64,000 nt of DNA, taken from assembly GCF_003481705.1 (NCBI RefSeq), contig NZ_QULN01000005.1, positions 6,205 to 70,204 on the forward strand. Reading direction: 5' to 3'. Below are positions 41,613 to 49,165 of this stretch, one piece after another. How positions within the stretch are numbered: position 1 is the stretch's first letter; every line of letters starts with the position of its first letter. Both the position numbers and the translations under genes were made by a program. The notes beneath the pieces are model-generated. The model saw only the letters and a program-made list of their open reading frames with translations, made no database searches and had not been told where the DNA came from. The DNA is from Butyricicoccus sp. OM04-18BH (GTDB lineage: Bacteria; Bacillota; Clostridia; Oscillospirales; Butyricicoccaceae).

Positions 41613-42104
41613 TCAGCGGATATATTCCACGATCGAGGAAAACCACTCCGTCAGACCGGAAACCACGTTTTCAAGCGAGTGCTCACTGTGCGCGACCGTC
41701 ACAGCGTCCGGACGGGTCAGCTCAACATACTCGATCTGCGAATTATCCATCTTGACCATGCCGAGATCGTTCACAGCGTGCTGCTCTACCTCGGTCATGT
41801 CCATGCTGTTCATCTTCTTGGTCGTCAGCGAAACGTTCTCCGCCTGCATCTCGCTGAGGTTGTCGCTCTGCTTGCTCACCTCGGCGGTCAGCTGCGTCAG
41901 CTGCATCTGGCAGTAGAGAATGTACGCGGATGCGCCTACCGCCGCCAGAATGCTCAGAATGACGCTCCTGCGCAGGCTCTTTCTGCGGCGCTTCTTCGGC
42001 GGCTTCGCCAGCTGAAGGCTGCTCTTGCTCTCCGCCGTGACCGCCGGCAGCTTTTCGTTATATCGTTTATAGGCGGCACTGTCTCTCGTTGCTATTGCTG
42101 CCAT
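41613..42104 (-). CDS. ftsL: Division protein FtsL
   Basis: A 163-residue bitopic protein with a basic N-terminus (KPPKKRRRKSLRR), one membrane helix (residues 47-66) and a coiled-coil (LTQLTAEVSKQSDNLSEMQAENVSL), followed by NDLGMVKMDNSQIEYVEL. This matches FtsL/DivIC-type proteins that recruit FtsW and the septal PBP. Sequence conservation in this family is low; position after rsmH is the main support. Confidence 0.85.
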   Translation of the reverse strand: MAAIATRDSAAYKRYNEKLPAVTAESKSSLQLAKPPKKRRRKSLRRSVILSILAAVGASAYILYCQMQLTQLTAEVSKQSDNLSEMQAENVSLTTKKMNSMDMTEVEQHAVNDLGMVKMDNSQIEYVELTRPDAVTVAHSEHSLENVVSGLTEWFSSIVEYIR

Positions 42105-42148
42105 AAAGCATTACCCTTTCTGCTAAGTCCGTGCACGGCGCGCCGTGC

Positions 42149-43084
42149 TTATATTCTTTCGCACACGCGCAGCTTTGCGCTGCGTGCACGCGGGTTCTCC
42201 TCGATCTCTTCATCGCTCGGAAGGATGGGCTTGCGCGGCGTCAGACGCACCTTCGGCTTTTTGCCGCAGACGCATACCGGAAAATCCTTCGGGCAGGTGC
42301 AGCCCTGGGCTGCCTGATTGAACGCGGCCTTGACGATGCGGTCCTCAAGGCTGTGGAACGTGATGACAGCGAGACGGCCGCCCGGATTCAGGCAGTCGAT
42401 CGCTTTTTCCATCGCCTCGCGCACCGCGCCCAGCTCATCGTTTACCGCAATACGGATGGCCTGAAAGCTGCGCTTGGCCGGATGCTGCTTTTCGCGCAGC
42501 GCCTTGGCCGGCATGGCGCCGCGGATGATGTCCACCAGCTCCAGCGTGGTCTCGATCGGCTTTTTTCCGCGCTCACGCTCGATGGCGGCTGCGATCAGCG
42601 GAGCATAGCGCTCCTCGCCGTATTCGAACAGAATGTGCCGGATGTCCTCCCGGCTCCACGTATTGACCACATCCCACGCGGAGAGCGCCTGCTGACGGTC
42701 CATGCGCATATCGAGCGGCGCGTCCTTCATATAGGAGAAGCCGCGCTCCGCATGGTCGAGCTGCGGCGAGGAAACGCCGAGGTCGAACAGGATGCCGTCC
42801 GCACCCGAAAGGCCCTGCCCCTCGAGCACGCGGTCGATGTCGCGGAAGTCGCTCTTGACGGTGGTCACGCGGTCCCAGACCGACGCGAGACGGGTCTTTG
42901 CGTTCTCGAGCGCCTCGTCGTCGCGGTCGATGCAGATCAGTCTGCCTCCCTCACCGAGCTCCTGCGCGATGTGCAGCGAATGGCCTGCGCCGCCGGTCGT
43001 GGCATCCACATAAACGCCGTCCGGCTTGATATTCAGTGCGTCCAGACAAGGCTGGAGCAGAATGGAAACATGATGAAATTCCAT
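42149..43084 (-). CDS. rsmH: 16S rRNA (cytosine-1402-N4)-methyltransferase
   Basis: SAM-dependent methylation of C1402 in the ribosomal P site. The 311-residue protein starts MEFHHVSILLQPCLDAL, with VDATTGGAGHS and CIDRDDEALENAK at the SAM site, ILFDLGVSSPQLDHAERGFSY, and KRSFQAIRIAVNDEL.., ITFHSLEDRIVK. ATG 43084 is preceded by GGGAGGC. Follows mraZ by 16 bp. Confidence 0.97.
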   Translation of the reverse strand: MEFHHVSILLQPCLDALNIKPDGVYVDATTGGAGHSLHIAQELGEGGRLICIDRDDEALENAKTRLASVWDRVTTVKSDFRDIDRVLEGQGLSGADGILFDLGVSSPQLDHAERGFSYMKDAPLDMRMDRQQALSAWDVVNTWSREDIRHILFEYGEERYAPLIAAAIERERGKKPIETTLELVDIIRGAMPAKALREKQHPAKRSFQAIRIAVNDELGAVREAMEKAIDCLNPGGRLAVITFHSLEDRIVKAAFNQAAQGCTCPKDFPVCVCGKKPKVRLTPRKPILPSDEEIEENPRARSAKLRVCERI

Positions 43085-43100
43085 ATTCACAGCCTCCCGG

Positions 43101-43520
43101 TTAAAAATCAATTCCTTCCATGTCCGCAGAGATGCTTTCCGCGTCGATCGAGCCGTTGTACTCGTTCCACTTTTCGGTGTCCCAGATTTCGGCATGGTCG
43201 AGCAGGCCGACAACAGTTACATCTTTTTCCAGACATGCAAATTCGCGCAGATTACCCGGAATAAGGATACGTCCCTGCGCGTCGAGCTGTGCATCGAAGG
43301 CGTTGGCGCAGTAATAGCGCTTGATGCGGCGCGCCTTTTCGCCGTTGCCGAGACTGCGGATGCGTGCTTCGAGCGAAGCCCACTCTGCGTCGGGGTAGAC
43401 AAAAAGACAGCCGTCGAGGCCCTTTGTGACCGTGAAGTGCTCGCCGAGCTCGTCGCGCAGCTTGGCAGGCATGGCAAGGCGCCCTTTTGCGTCGATGGTA
43501 TGCCTGTATTCGCCCTTCAC
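43101..43520 (-). CDS. mraZ: Transcriptional regulator MraZ
   Basis: A 139-residue protein of two SpoVT-AbrB-type halves: GEYRHTIDAKGRLAMPAKLRDELGE and DAQLDAQGRILIPGNLREFACLEK. It forms ring-shaped oligomers that bind tandem boxes upstream of its own gene and repress the division/wall operon. Starts with GTG at 43520 behind AGGTGA. Three 10-bp-spaced boxes lie just upstream. Confidence 0.97.
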   Translation of the reverse strand: MKGEYRHTIDAKGRLAMPAKLRDELGEHFTVTKGLDGCLFVYPDAEWASLEARIRSLGNGEKARRIKRYYCANAFDAQLDAQGRILIPGNLREFACLEKDVTVVGLLDHAEIWDTEKWNEYNGSIDAESISADMEGIDF

Positions 43521-43566
43521 CCTGTCTCACCTCACACTCGCTTTCCTGCCGCCTCGATGGAATGCG

Positions 43567-43592
43567 TGACACTTTGCCCCACATCTCACCAC
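43567..43592 (-). promoter_or_regulatory. MraZ-binding repeat array
   Basis: On the minus strand GTGGTG (43587-43592), GTGGGG (43577-43582) and GTGTCA (43567-43572) follow each other at exactly 10-bp steps, just downstream of the -10. This matches the GTGG(T/G)G-N4 repeats known for MraZ; the third is degenerate. Confidence 0.75.
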
Positions 43593-43602
43593 TCTTATTA
43601 AC

Positions 43603-43631
43603 ATTATAACGGCACAGCGCCTTGAATGCAA
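43603..43631 (-). promoter_or_regulatory. Promoter of dcw operon (Pmra)
   Basis: TTGCAT (43626-43631), 17-bp spacer, TATAAT (43603-43608) on the minus strand. Confidence 0.85.
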
Positions 43632-43758
43632 GATTTAATTTGTTATATTTTGCAGAAGTTTACCGCTCTGTATTCGCGATTTTGAGCAGATTTTGCAACT
43701 CCGAACACTTGTTCGAAGTTTGCCGCGTGCTTTTTCCGTCCTGCACACTTTTCCCACG

Positions 43759-43793
43759 AAACAGAAAAAGAGGGACCGCCGCGAAACAGTCCC
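43759..43793 (-). terminator. Terminator of rsmD-coaD operon
   Basis: Minus-strand GGGACTG..CGGTCCCTCTTTTTCT hairpin after the coiled-coil gene, isolating it from the dcw promoter. Confidence 0.7.
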
Positions 43794-43808
43794 CCGTGAT
43801 CTTCATGT

Positions 43809-44264
43809 TTACTTTGCGATGCTCTTGAAGCGCTGACGGGCCTTGCGGACCTCGTCGAGCGAGAGAGCAACAGCCTCCTCGGTGCGCTTGAGGGTGTCCT
43901 CGCAGTACTCGTTGGCAACTCTGCGCAGCTCGCGCGCCTGAATTTCGGCGTTTCCCTGCACTTCCTTGGCCTTTTTGCGGGCGGCGACAACGATCTCGGT
44001 CTCGGAGACCATCTGGCGCGCGTCCTCCTCGGCCTTGCGGCGGATGGCCTCAGCCTCGCGCTTGCCGGAGGCGAGCAGGTCGTTGCGCTTGGCTACGATG
44101 TCCTGCGCAGCCTGCAGGTCGTTCGGCAGAGTGGAGCGCAGCTCGTCGAGCAGATCGAGCATCTGGTCTCGCTCGAGGATGCACTTCTCGCCGGCCAGCG
44201 GAATGCCCTTCGCATCCTGCACCATGTCGTACATACGGTTAATCAGTTCGTCCAAAGTTGCCAT
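43809..44264 (-). CDS. Conserved coiled-coil protein
   Basis: A 151-residue, almost wholly helical, charged protein (MATLDELINRMYDMVQDAKGIPLAGEKCILERDQMLDLLDELRSTLP.., then long EAEAIRRKAEEDARQMVSETE and EVQGNAEIQARELRR stretches). It resembles the small DivIVA/ATP-synthase-B-like coiled-coil proteins that sit after coaD in Clostridia; no biochemical function is known. Start three bases after the coaD stop, so co-translated. Confidence 0.7.
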   Translation of the reverse strand: MATLDELINRMYDMVQDAKGIPLAGEKCILERDQMLDLLDELRSTLPNDLQAAQDIVAKRNDLLASGKREAEAIRRKAEEDARQMVSETEIVVAARKKAKEVQGNAEIQARELRRVANEYCEDTLKRTEEAVALSLDEVRKARQRFKSIAK

Positions 44265-44266
44265 AT

Positions 44267-44767
44267 TTAGTCTTCCTTTCGTGTGCGGCGCACGATATCC
44301 TGCACGATCTCATCCGGTACGAAACCGGCCACGCTGCCGCCATGTACTGCTATGTCCTTAACCACCGAGGATGACAGGTACATATACTCCGAACTGGTCA
44401 TAAGGAATACCGTATCAAGATCGGCGTTTAATTTCCGATTTGCCAGAGCCATTTGGAACTCGTACTCGAAGTCCGATACTGCGCGCAGACCCTTTACGAG
44501 CACGCAGGCGTTTTTTCTGCGGGCGTAGTCCGCCAGCAGGCCGCCGAAGCTCTCGATCTCCACATTCGGGAGGTCTGCCGTCGTGCGCCGGAGCATTTCC
44601 ATGCGCTCCTCGACGGAGAACATCGGCTTTTTGTTCTGGTTGTGCATCACCGCGACGATCAGCCGGTCGAAAAGACCGGAAGCGCGGCGAATGATGTCCA
44701 GATGTCCCAGCGTCACGGGGTCGAAGGAGCCGGGATAGATCGCAATTCTCATATTTCTTTTACTCAT
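44267..44767 (-). CDS. coaD: Phosphopantetheine adenylyltransferase
   Basis: Fourth step of coenzyme A synthesis, forming dephospho-CoA. The 166-residue nucleotidyltransferase shows YPGSFDPVTLGHLDIIRRA (HxGH-type site), VAVMHNQNKKPMFSVEERMEML, VKGLRAVSDFEYEFQMALANRKL and YMYLSSSVVKDIA. From ATG 44767 it overlaps rsmD by 8 bp; a later start (MRIAIYPG, 44752) is also possible. Confidence 0.96.
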   Translation of the reverse strand: MSKRNMRIAIYPGSFDPVTLGHLDIIRRASGLFDRLIVAVMHNQNKKPMFSVEERMEMLRRTTADLPNVEIESFGGLLADYARRKNACVLVKGLRAVSDFEYEFQMALANRKLNADLDTVFLMTSSEYMYLSSSVVKDIAVHGGSVAGFVPDEIVQDIVRRTRKED

Positions 44768-45314
44768 CCGTTCCGCCGTCCTGCCGACGCAGAACGGTAA
44801 TCATGGTCGCGCCGTAGCGGCGTTCCCTGATGACCTCAAAGCCGTGGGCGAACCTGTCCTCTACTGCACTTTCACAAATTATTATACCATTTGCAGAGAG
44901 AATGTCAAACCTTTCTATGCCGGAAAGTGCATTTTCCAGAATAGTTCCGCCGTAGGGTGGGTCGAGGAAGATGAGGGAATACTTTTTCGCGGCAGCTTTC
45001 GCCAGAAAATCGCGTGCCTCGACGCGGTGGAGCGAGGCGCGGTCCTGCACCCGGGCGGTCTGGACGTTCTTCGAGACGACGTTGTACGCCGTGCCGTTGT
45101 GCTCGATGAAGTCGCAGTGCGCGGCACCGCGCGAGAGGGCTTCGATGCCGAGCTGACCGGTTCCGGCGAACAGGTCGAGGACGTCGGCGTCGCGGACATG
45201 GTCCTGAATGAGATTAAAGACGTTTTCTTTGACCCGGTCGGTGGTGGGACGGGTGTTCATGCCGGGGACGGGCTGGAGCTTGCAGCCCCGTGCGGAACCG
45301 GAAACAACGCGCAT
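44760..45314 (-). CDS. rsmD: 16S rRNA (guanine-966-N2)-methyltransferase
   Basis: A 184-residue SAM enzyme modifying G966 of 16S rRNA. MRVVSGSARGCKL and RPTTDRVKENVFNLI open the protein, with the SAM site VLDLFAGTGQLGIEALSRGA and the catalytic motif IFLDPPYGG. First gene of rsmD-coaD-coiled-coil; its upstream side abuts repeat copy C. Confidence 0.95.
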   Translation of the reverse strand: MRVVSGSARGCKLQPVPGMNTRPTTDRVKENVFNLIQDHVRDADVLDLFAGTGQLGIEALSRGAAHCDFIEHNGTAYNVVSKNVQTARVQDRASLHRVEARDFLAKAAAKKYSLIFLDPPYGGTILENALSGIERFDILSANGIIICESAVEDRFAHGFEVIRERRYGATMITVLRRQDGGTDE

Positions 45315-45359
45315 ATGTTTTACCTCCTCGGTAAATCGAGATTTTATCTAATAAGCGCC

Positions 45360-46022
45360 TGGCAGGCGGTGAATTTCTCGCCGATACAGCGGTGCGCCGC
45401 CGGAGGCGAGCTTTGCGCTCAAGGTGAGCGCGGACATTGGCCGCCTTCGGCGGACGGGGGTAATGCCGCCGTCCGGCGGCGGAGAGTGCCGGGCTCTCCC
45501 GGCGGAGACGGAGTGCCGGGGTCTCCCGGCGGAGACGGAGTGCCGGGGTCTCCCGGCGGAGACGGAGTGCCGGGGTCTCCCGGCGGAGACAAAAGGGGCA
45601 GGGACACCAAGGTTTCCCTGCCCCTCTTGACTCCCCAACCTTTCCTTAGGACGCGACTCCCTCCGGTCGCGCGTCTAAATGCGAGGGGCCCACAGGGGCG
45701 TTTGGTGCCCCAAGGGTCAACGCTTGATGGAAGCGGAGCTTTTCGCAGCGCAAAGCAAGCGCTCTGCACCGTCTGGCCGCGCACTGATATGCGCGGCAGC
45801 TCACGCAAAGTAACCTCAGGGCGGACAAGCGTCCCATAAGCTGCCCGACGCACGGAACCGAGCCCCCGTCTCCCCCGTTTAGCCGCGAATGCTTTGCTGA
45901 GCGGCTCGAAGGAGGGTTTGGGGGAGTCAAGAGGGGGAAAGGGAACCATACGGTGCCCTTTTCCCCTTTTGCCCCTGTCGGCGGGCGCCGACAATCCCCC
46001 GCCGCCGGACGGCGGCAAGGCT
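45360..46022 (+). repeat. Family 1 dispersed repeat, copy C, with expanded hairpin cassette
   Basis: Same orientation and layout as the others: cagcgg/ccgccg hairpin, GCGCTC-aag-GTGAGCGC, then a run of 27-bp units (GTGCCGGGGTCTCCCGGCG core) in three near-identical copies plus one partial at about 45481-45590. The GGGGCAGGG hairpin and the conserved core follow (tctggccgcgcactg near 45770). The outermost CCxTC-AGCA hairpin is missing on the left. It ends two bases before the uvrC stop. Confidence 0.9.
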
Positions 46023-46023
46023 C

Positions 46024-47847
46024 TCAGCCTTCCTTATGGAAGAAATCGTAGATTTCCTTGGCCGTGTTCCGCGGGACGATTCTGGCAAGCTCATTCTCCT
46101 CCGCATGGCGGATATTCTCCACGCTGCCGAAGTGGCGCAGCAGCTCCGTGCGGCGCTTGTCGCCCACTCCGGGTATCCGGTCGAGCGTCGAGCCGCGCAC
46201 ACGCTTTCCGCCGAGCTTTCGGTTGTACTCGATGGCGAAGCGGTGCACCTCCTCCTGCATCCGGCCGACAAGGGCGAACAGCGCAGGCGTTGCCGAAATG
46301 CCGAACTCGCGCCCGTCCGGCGCGATGAGCGCACGGGTACGGTGATGGTCGTCCTTGACCATGCCGAAGCACGGTACCGACAGCCCGAACGAGTCGAGCA
46401 CCTCCTTGCAGATGCGCACGTGACCCAGACCGCCGTCGATCATGAAGGCGTTCGGCAGCGGCGCGAATTTCTCGTCCCCGTCCGCATAGCGCTGCACGCG
46501 GCGCGTCAGCATCTCGCGCATGGACGCATAGTCGTCCTGCCCGTTCGCGGCGCAGGCGATCCTGAACTTGCGGTAGTCGGACTTCTTCGGCTGTCCCTCG
46601 ACGAAAACGATCATCGAGCCGACCGTGTCCTGTCCGGCGAAGTTGGAAATATCGTAGGCCTCGAGCCGCAACGGCAGCGCCGCCATGCCGGTCACGCTCT
46701 GGAGCAGCTCGAGCGACTTGTGACGGCGCTCGGACTGCTTTTCGCGCCGCTCGATCTCCTCATAGGCGTTCTTCTCCGCGAGTCGGGTCAGCACGCGCCG
46801 TTCGCCTCTCTGCGGTACGGCAAGCTCTGCCTTTCGTCCGGCGAGCGAGGACAGGTACTCCCCTGCCGCGTCCGCGTCCTCGATCTCATGCGAGAGCAGA
46901 ACGGTCTTCGGCGCGGCGCCGCGCTGGGCGTAATACTGCTTGACGAAGGCGGACAGCACCTCGGCCGGGTCGCCCCCGGTCAGGTGGAACAGGGTGTATT
47001 CCTTGCTTTGCAGCGAGCCGCCGCCGTAGTGCAGCACGCACACGCACGCCCGGGTCTGTCCCTGTACGAACGCGATCGCGTCCAGCTCGGCGAACGCCCC
47101 GGCGACCACATGCTGCCGCGTGCCGAGCTTCTGGATGGCGCGCAGACGGTCGCGAAGGTCGGCCGCTCGCTCGAACTGCAATTCCTCCGCCGCCTCGTTC
47201 ATCTTCTCGGTCAGCTCGCGCTCGAGCTGCTTCGCGCCGCCCTCGAAGATGGACGCCGCCTGTAAGATCAGCGCGCGGTATTCCTCGGCACTGACCTTGC
47301 CCGTGCAGGGCGCGCAGCAGCGGCCGAGATGCTGGTTCAGGCATGGCCTGTCCTTTCCGATGTCGCGCGGAAAGACGCGCGAGCAGGTCGCGAGATGCAG
47401 CGCCTCGCTGATCGTGTCGATGGCGCTGAAGGCGGCCTTTCTGCCCATGTACGGGCCGAAATACCGCGCGCCGTCCTCCGCAGGCTGCGAAACGACCGTA
47501 AAGCGCGGATAGTCCTGCGTCGTGTCCAGCCGGATATAAGGATAGCCCTTGTCGTCCTTTAGCAGGATGTTGTACTTGGGCTGATATTTTTTTATCATCG
47601 AATTTTCGAGCACGAGTGCCTCGAACTCGCTCTCGGTGACAATGATGTCGAAGGTGTCGATATGGCTGACGAGCTGGCGCGTTTTGGCGTTCAGGCGCTC
47701 GGGCGGCTGAAAATAGTTCGCCACACGGTTGCGCAGCAGCTTGGCCTTGCCGACATAGATGACCCTGCCGGTCTTGTCCTTGTGCATATATACGCCCGGC
47801 TGCATGGGGAGCCGGCGCACGCGCTCTTTCAGCTGTTCTCTTGTCAT
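46024..47847 (-). CDS. uvrC: UvrABC excinuclease subunit C
   Basis: Makes both incisions in nucleotide-excision repair. The 607-residue protein has the N-terminal GIY-YIG domain (GVYMHKDKTGRVIYVGKAKLLRNRVANYF), a UVR motif (LTEKMNEAAEELQFERAADLRDRL), the RNase H-like domain (RLEAYDISNFAGQDTVGSMIVFVEG) and C-terminal HhH motifs (LDRIPGVGDKRRTELLRHFGSVENI). ATG 47847 with GAGGGAGGA upstream. Its stop is two bases from repeat copy C. Confidence 0.97.
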   Translation of the reverse strand: MTREQLKERVRRLPMQPGVYMHKDKTGRVIYVGKAKLLRNRVANYFQPPERLNAKTRQLVSHIDTFDIIVTESEFEALVLENSMIKKYQPKYNILLKDDKGYPYIRLDTTQDYPRFTVVSQPAEDGARYFGPYMGRKAAFSAIDTISEALHLATCSRVFPRDIGKDRPCLNQHLGRCCAPCTGKVSAEEYRALILQAASIFEGGAKQLERELTEKMNEAAEELQFERAADLRDRLRAIQKLGTRQHVVAGAFAELDAIAFVQGQTRACVCVLHYGGGSLQSKEYTLFHLTGGDPAEVLSAFVKQYYAQRGAAPKTVLLSHEIEDADAAGEYLSSLAGRKAELAVPQRGERRVLTRLAEKNAYEEIERREKQSERRHKSLELLQSVTGMAALPLRLEAYDISNFAGQDTVGSMIVFVEGQPKKSDYRKFRIACAANGQDDYASMREMLTRRVQRYADGDEKFAPLPNAFMIDGGLGHVRICKEVLDSFGLSVPCFGMVKDDHHRTRALIAPDGREFGISATPALFALVGRMQEEVHRFAIEYNRKLGGKRVRGSTLDRIPGVGDKRRTELLRHFGSVENIRHAEENELARIVPRNTAKEIYDFFHKEG

Positions 47848-47886
47848 GGCAGGCCGTTCCTCCCTCTCGGTTTTCGTCCTGTTTCG

Positions 47887-47925
47887 ATAAAAAAGCACCG
47901 ACCTAAAACAAAAGATCGGTGCTCA
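47887..47925 (-). terminator. Terminator of HPr-like gene
   Basis: GAGCACCGATCTTT / AGGTCGGTGCTTTTTT on the minus strand, 17 bp beyond the stop. Confidence 0.9.
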
Positions 47926-47941
47926 TTCAGGATGCGATAAC

Positions 47942-48205
47942 TTAGTCAGTAAAATTGGACGTGATCAGCTCGACCAGTGCAGCAACAGCCTCTTCTTCAT
48001 CCGGGCCGTCTGCGATCAGGTTGATGGTCGTGCCCTTGGTGATGCCAAGGGAAAGAATGCCGAGCAGGCTCTTCGCGTTGACACGACGCTCTTCCTTCTC
48101 TACGAGGATCGTCGACTTGAACTCGTTAGCTTTCTGAATAAAAAAAGTTGCCGGACGGGCATATAAGCCTACCTGATTGGTAACCTGTACCTCTTTTGAA
48201 TACAT
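47942..48205 (-). CDS. HPr-like protein lacking His15 (Crh-like)
   Basis: An 87-residue HPr-fold protein. With the start at ATG 48205 (AGGAG eleven bases upstream) the motif reads QVGLYARPA: position 15, the His phosphorylated by PEP and enzyme I in HPr, is Tyr. Ser46, target of HPr kinase, is kept in NAKSLLGILSLG. This matches the logic of Bacillus Crh (Gln at 15), a carbon-catabolite co-regulator unable to carry phosphate for the PTS. A longer form starting at 48214 has only two bases after AGGAG. Single gene with its own terminator. Confidence 0.85.
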   Translation of the reverse strand: MYSKEVQVTNQVGLYARPATFFIQKANEFKSTILVEKEERRVNAKSLLGILSLGITKGTTINLIADGPDEEEAVAALVELITSNFTD

Positions 48206-48481
48206 AATCTGCATCGCTCCTATTTCTTCAAATCCGTTATATATAGTCTATCTCTTTTTCCGTAGTTCGTCAAGGAGAATTTCTCTCCGGCATGTTTGTT
48301 TTTTGAATGAATTTTTTCCTGCAAAACCCGGTTTTATCAGTTAAATTGCTATGATTGCTTCAAATAGCTTACCGAAACGCGGTAAAGATCTCGGTTTTGT
48401 TCAGCATTTTTCATAGAAAAGCAAGGGGATTTTCCCATGAATTAAAGCATCTTTACTTTATTGCAGACGCTGCCCGGCCGA
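48206..48481 (-). other. Upstream region of HPr-like gene
   Basis: A 276-bp AT-rich gap containing no reading frame. It must hold the HPr-like promoter; I could not fix a convincing -35/-10 pair. Ends at repeat copy D. Confidence 0.4.
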
Positions 48482-49137
48482 GCGCTTTCCCCCTCGCCGA
48501 TACAGCGGTGCGCCGCTGGAGGCGAGACTGGCCCTCCCGGGCGGGGGGATGTTCGCCATGACATGGCGTGGCATTGCCGCCGTCTGGCGGCGGAGACAAG
48601 AGGGGACAGGGCACCGATGGTTCCCTTTCCCCTCTTGACACCCCAGGCCCTCCTTTGGACGCGACTCCCTCCGGTCGCGCGTCTAAATGCGAGGGGCCCA
48701 CAGGGACGTCTGGTGCTCCAAGGGTATGCTCTTGATCGAAGCGGAGCTTTTCGCAGCGGGGTGCAAGCGCCCTGCACCGTCTGGCCGCGCACTGTTATGC
48801 GCGGCGGTTTACGCAAAGTAAATTCAGGGCGATACAGCGTCCCGTAAGCTGAAAGACGCCCGGAACCGAGCCCCCGTACCCCCGTTTCGCCGCGCGACCG
48901 AAGGGAGTCGCGGCGCAAAGGAGGGTTTGGGGGAGTCAAGAGGGGGCAAGGGAACCATACGGTGCCCTTGCCCCCTTTTGCCCCTGTCGGTGGGCACCGA
49001 CAATCCCCTCGCCGTGGGCACGGCATCCCCCCTGCCGCCAGACGGCGGCAATGCGCACGCCCTCCGAGGGCGTAAAGTCGCCTCCAGCGGCGCACCGCTG
49101 TATCGGCGGAAGGTCTCCCCTCTGCTGAGGGTAAAGA
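48482..49137 (+). repeat. Family 1 dispersed repeat, copy D
   Basis: One of the best-preserved copies. Left arm: tcgccgatacagcgg.., GGCCCTCCCGGGC, GCCGCCGTCTGGCGGC, GGGGACAGGG..CCCTTTCCCC. Core near 48740-48860. Right arm in inverse order: GGGGGCAAGGG..CCCTTGCCCCC, TCGGTGGGCACCGA, GCCGTGGGCACGGC, GCCGCCAGACGGCGGC, ACGCCCTCCGAGGGCGT, the ccagcgg/ccgctg hairpin and CCCTC-TGCT-GAGGG. The two ends are inverted repeats of about 55 bp. Confidence 0.92.
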
Positions 49138-49165
49138 ACAAAAACCGCCTGTCCCCGACGGGGAA

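Noticed and set aside
45419..46018. Open frames of 100-200 codons inside the family 1 repeats (similar ones near 1839, 14094, 48442, 53891)
   Set aside because: Frames, stops and starts differ between copies while hairpin pairing is conserved; these are the source of spurious hypothetical proteins.
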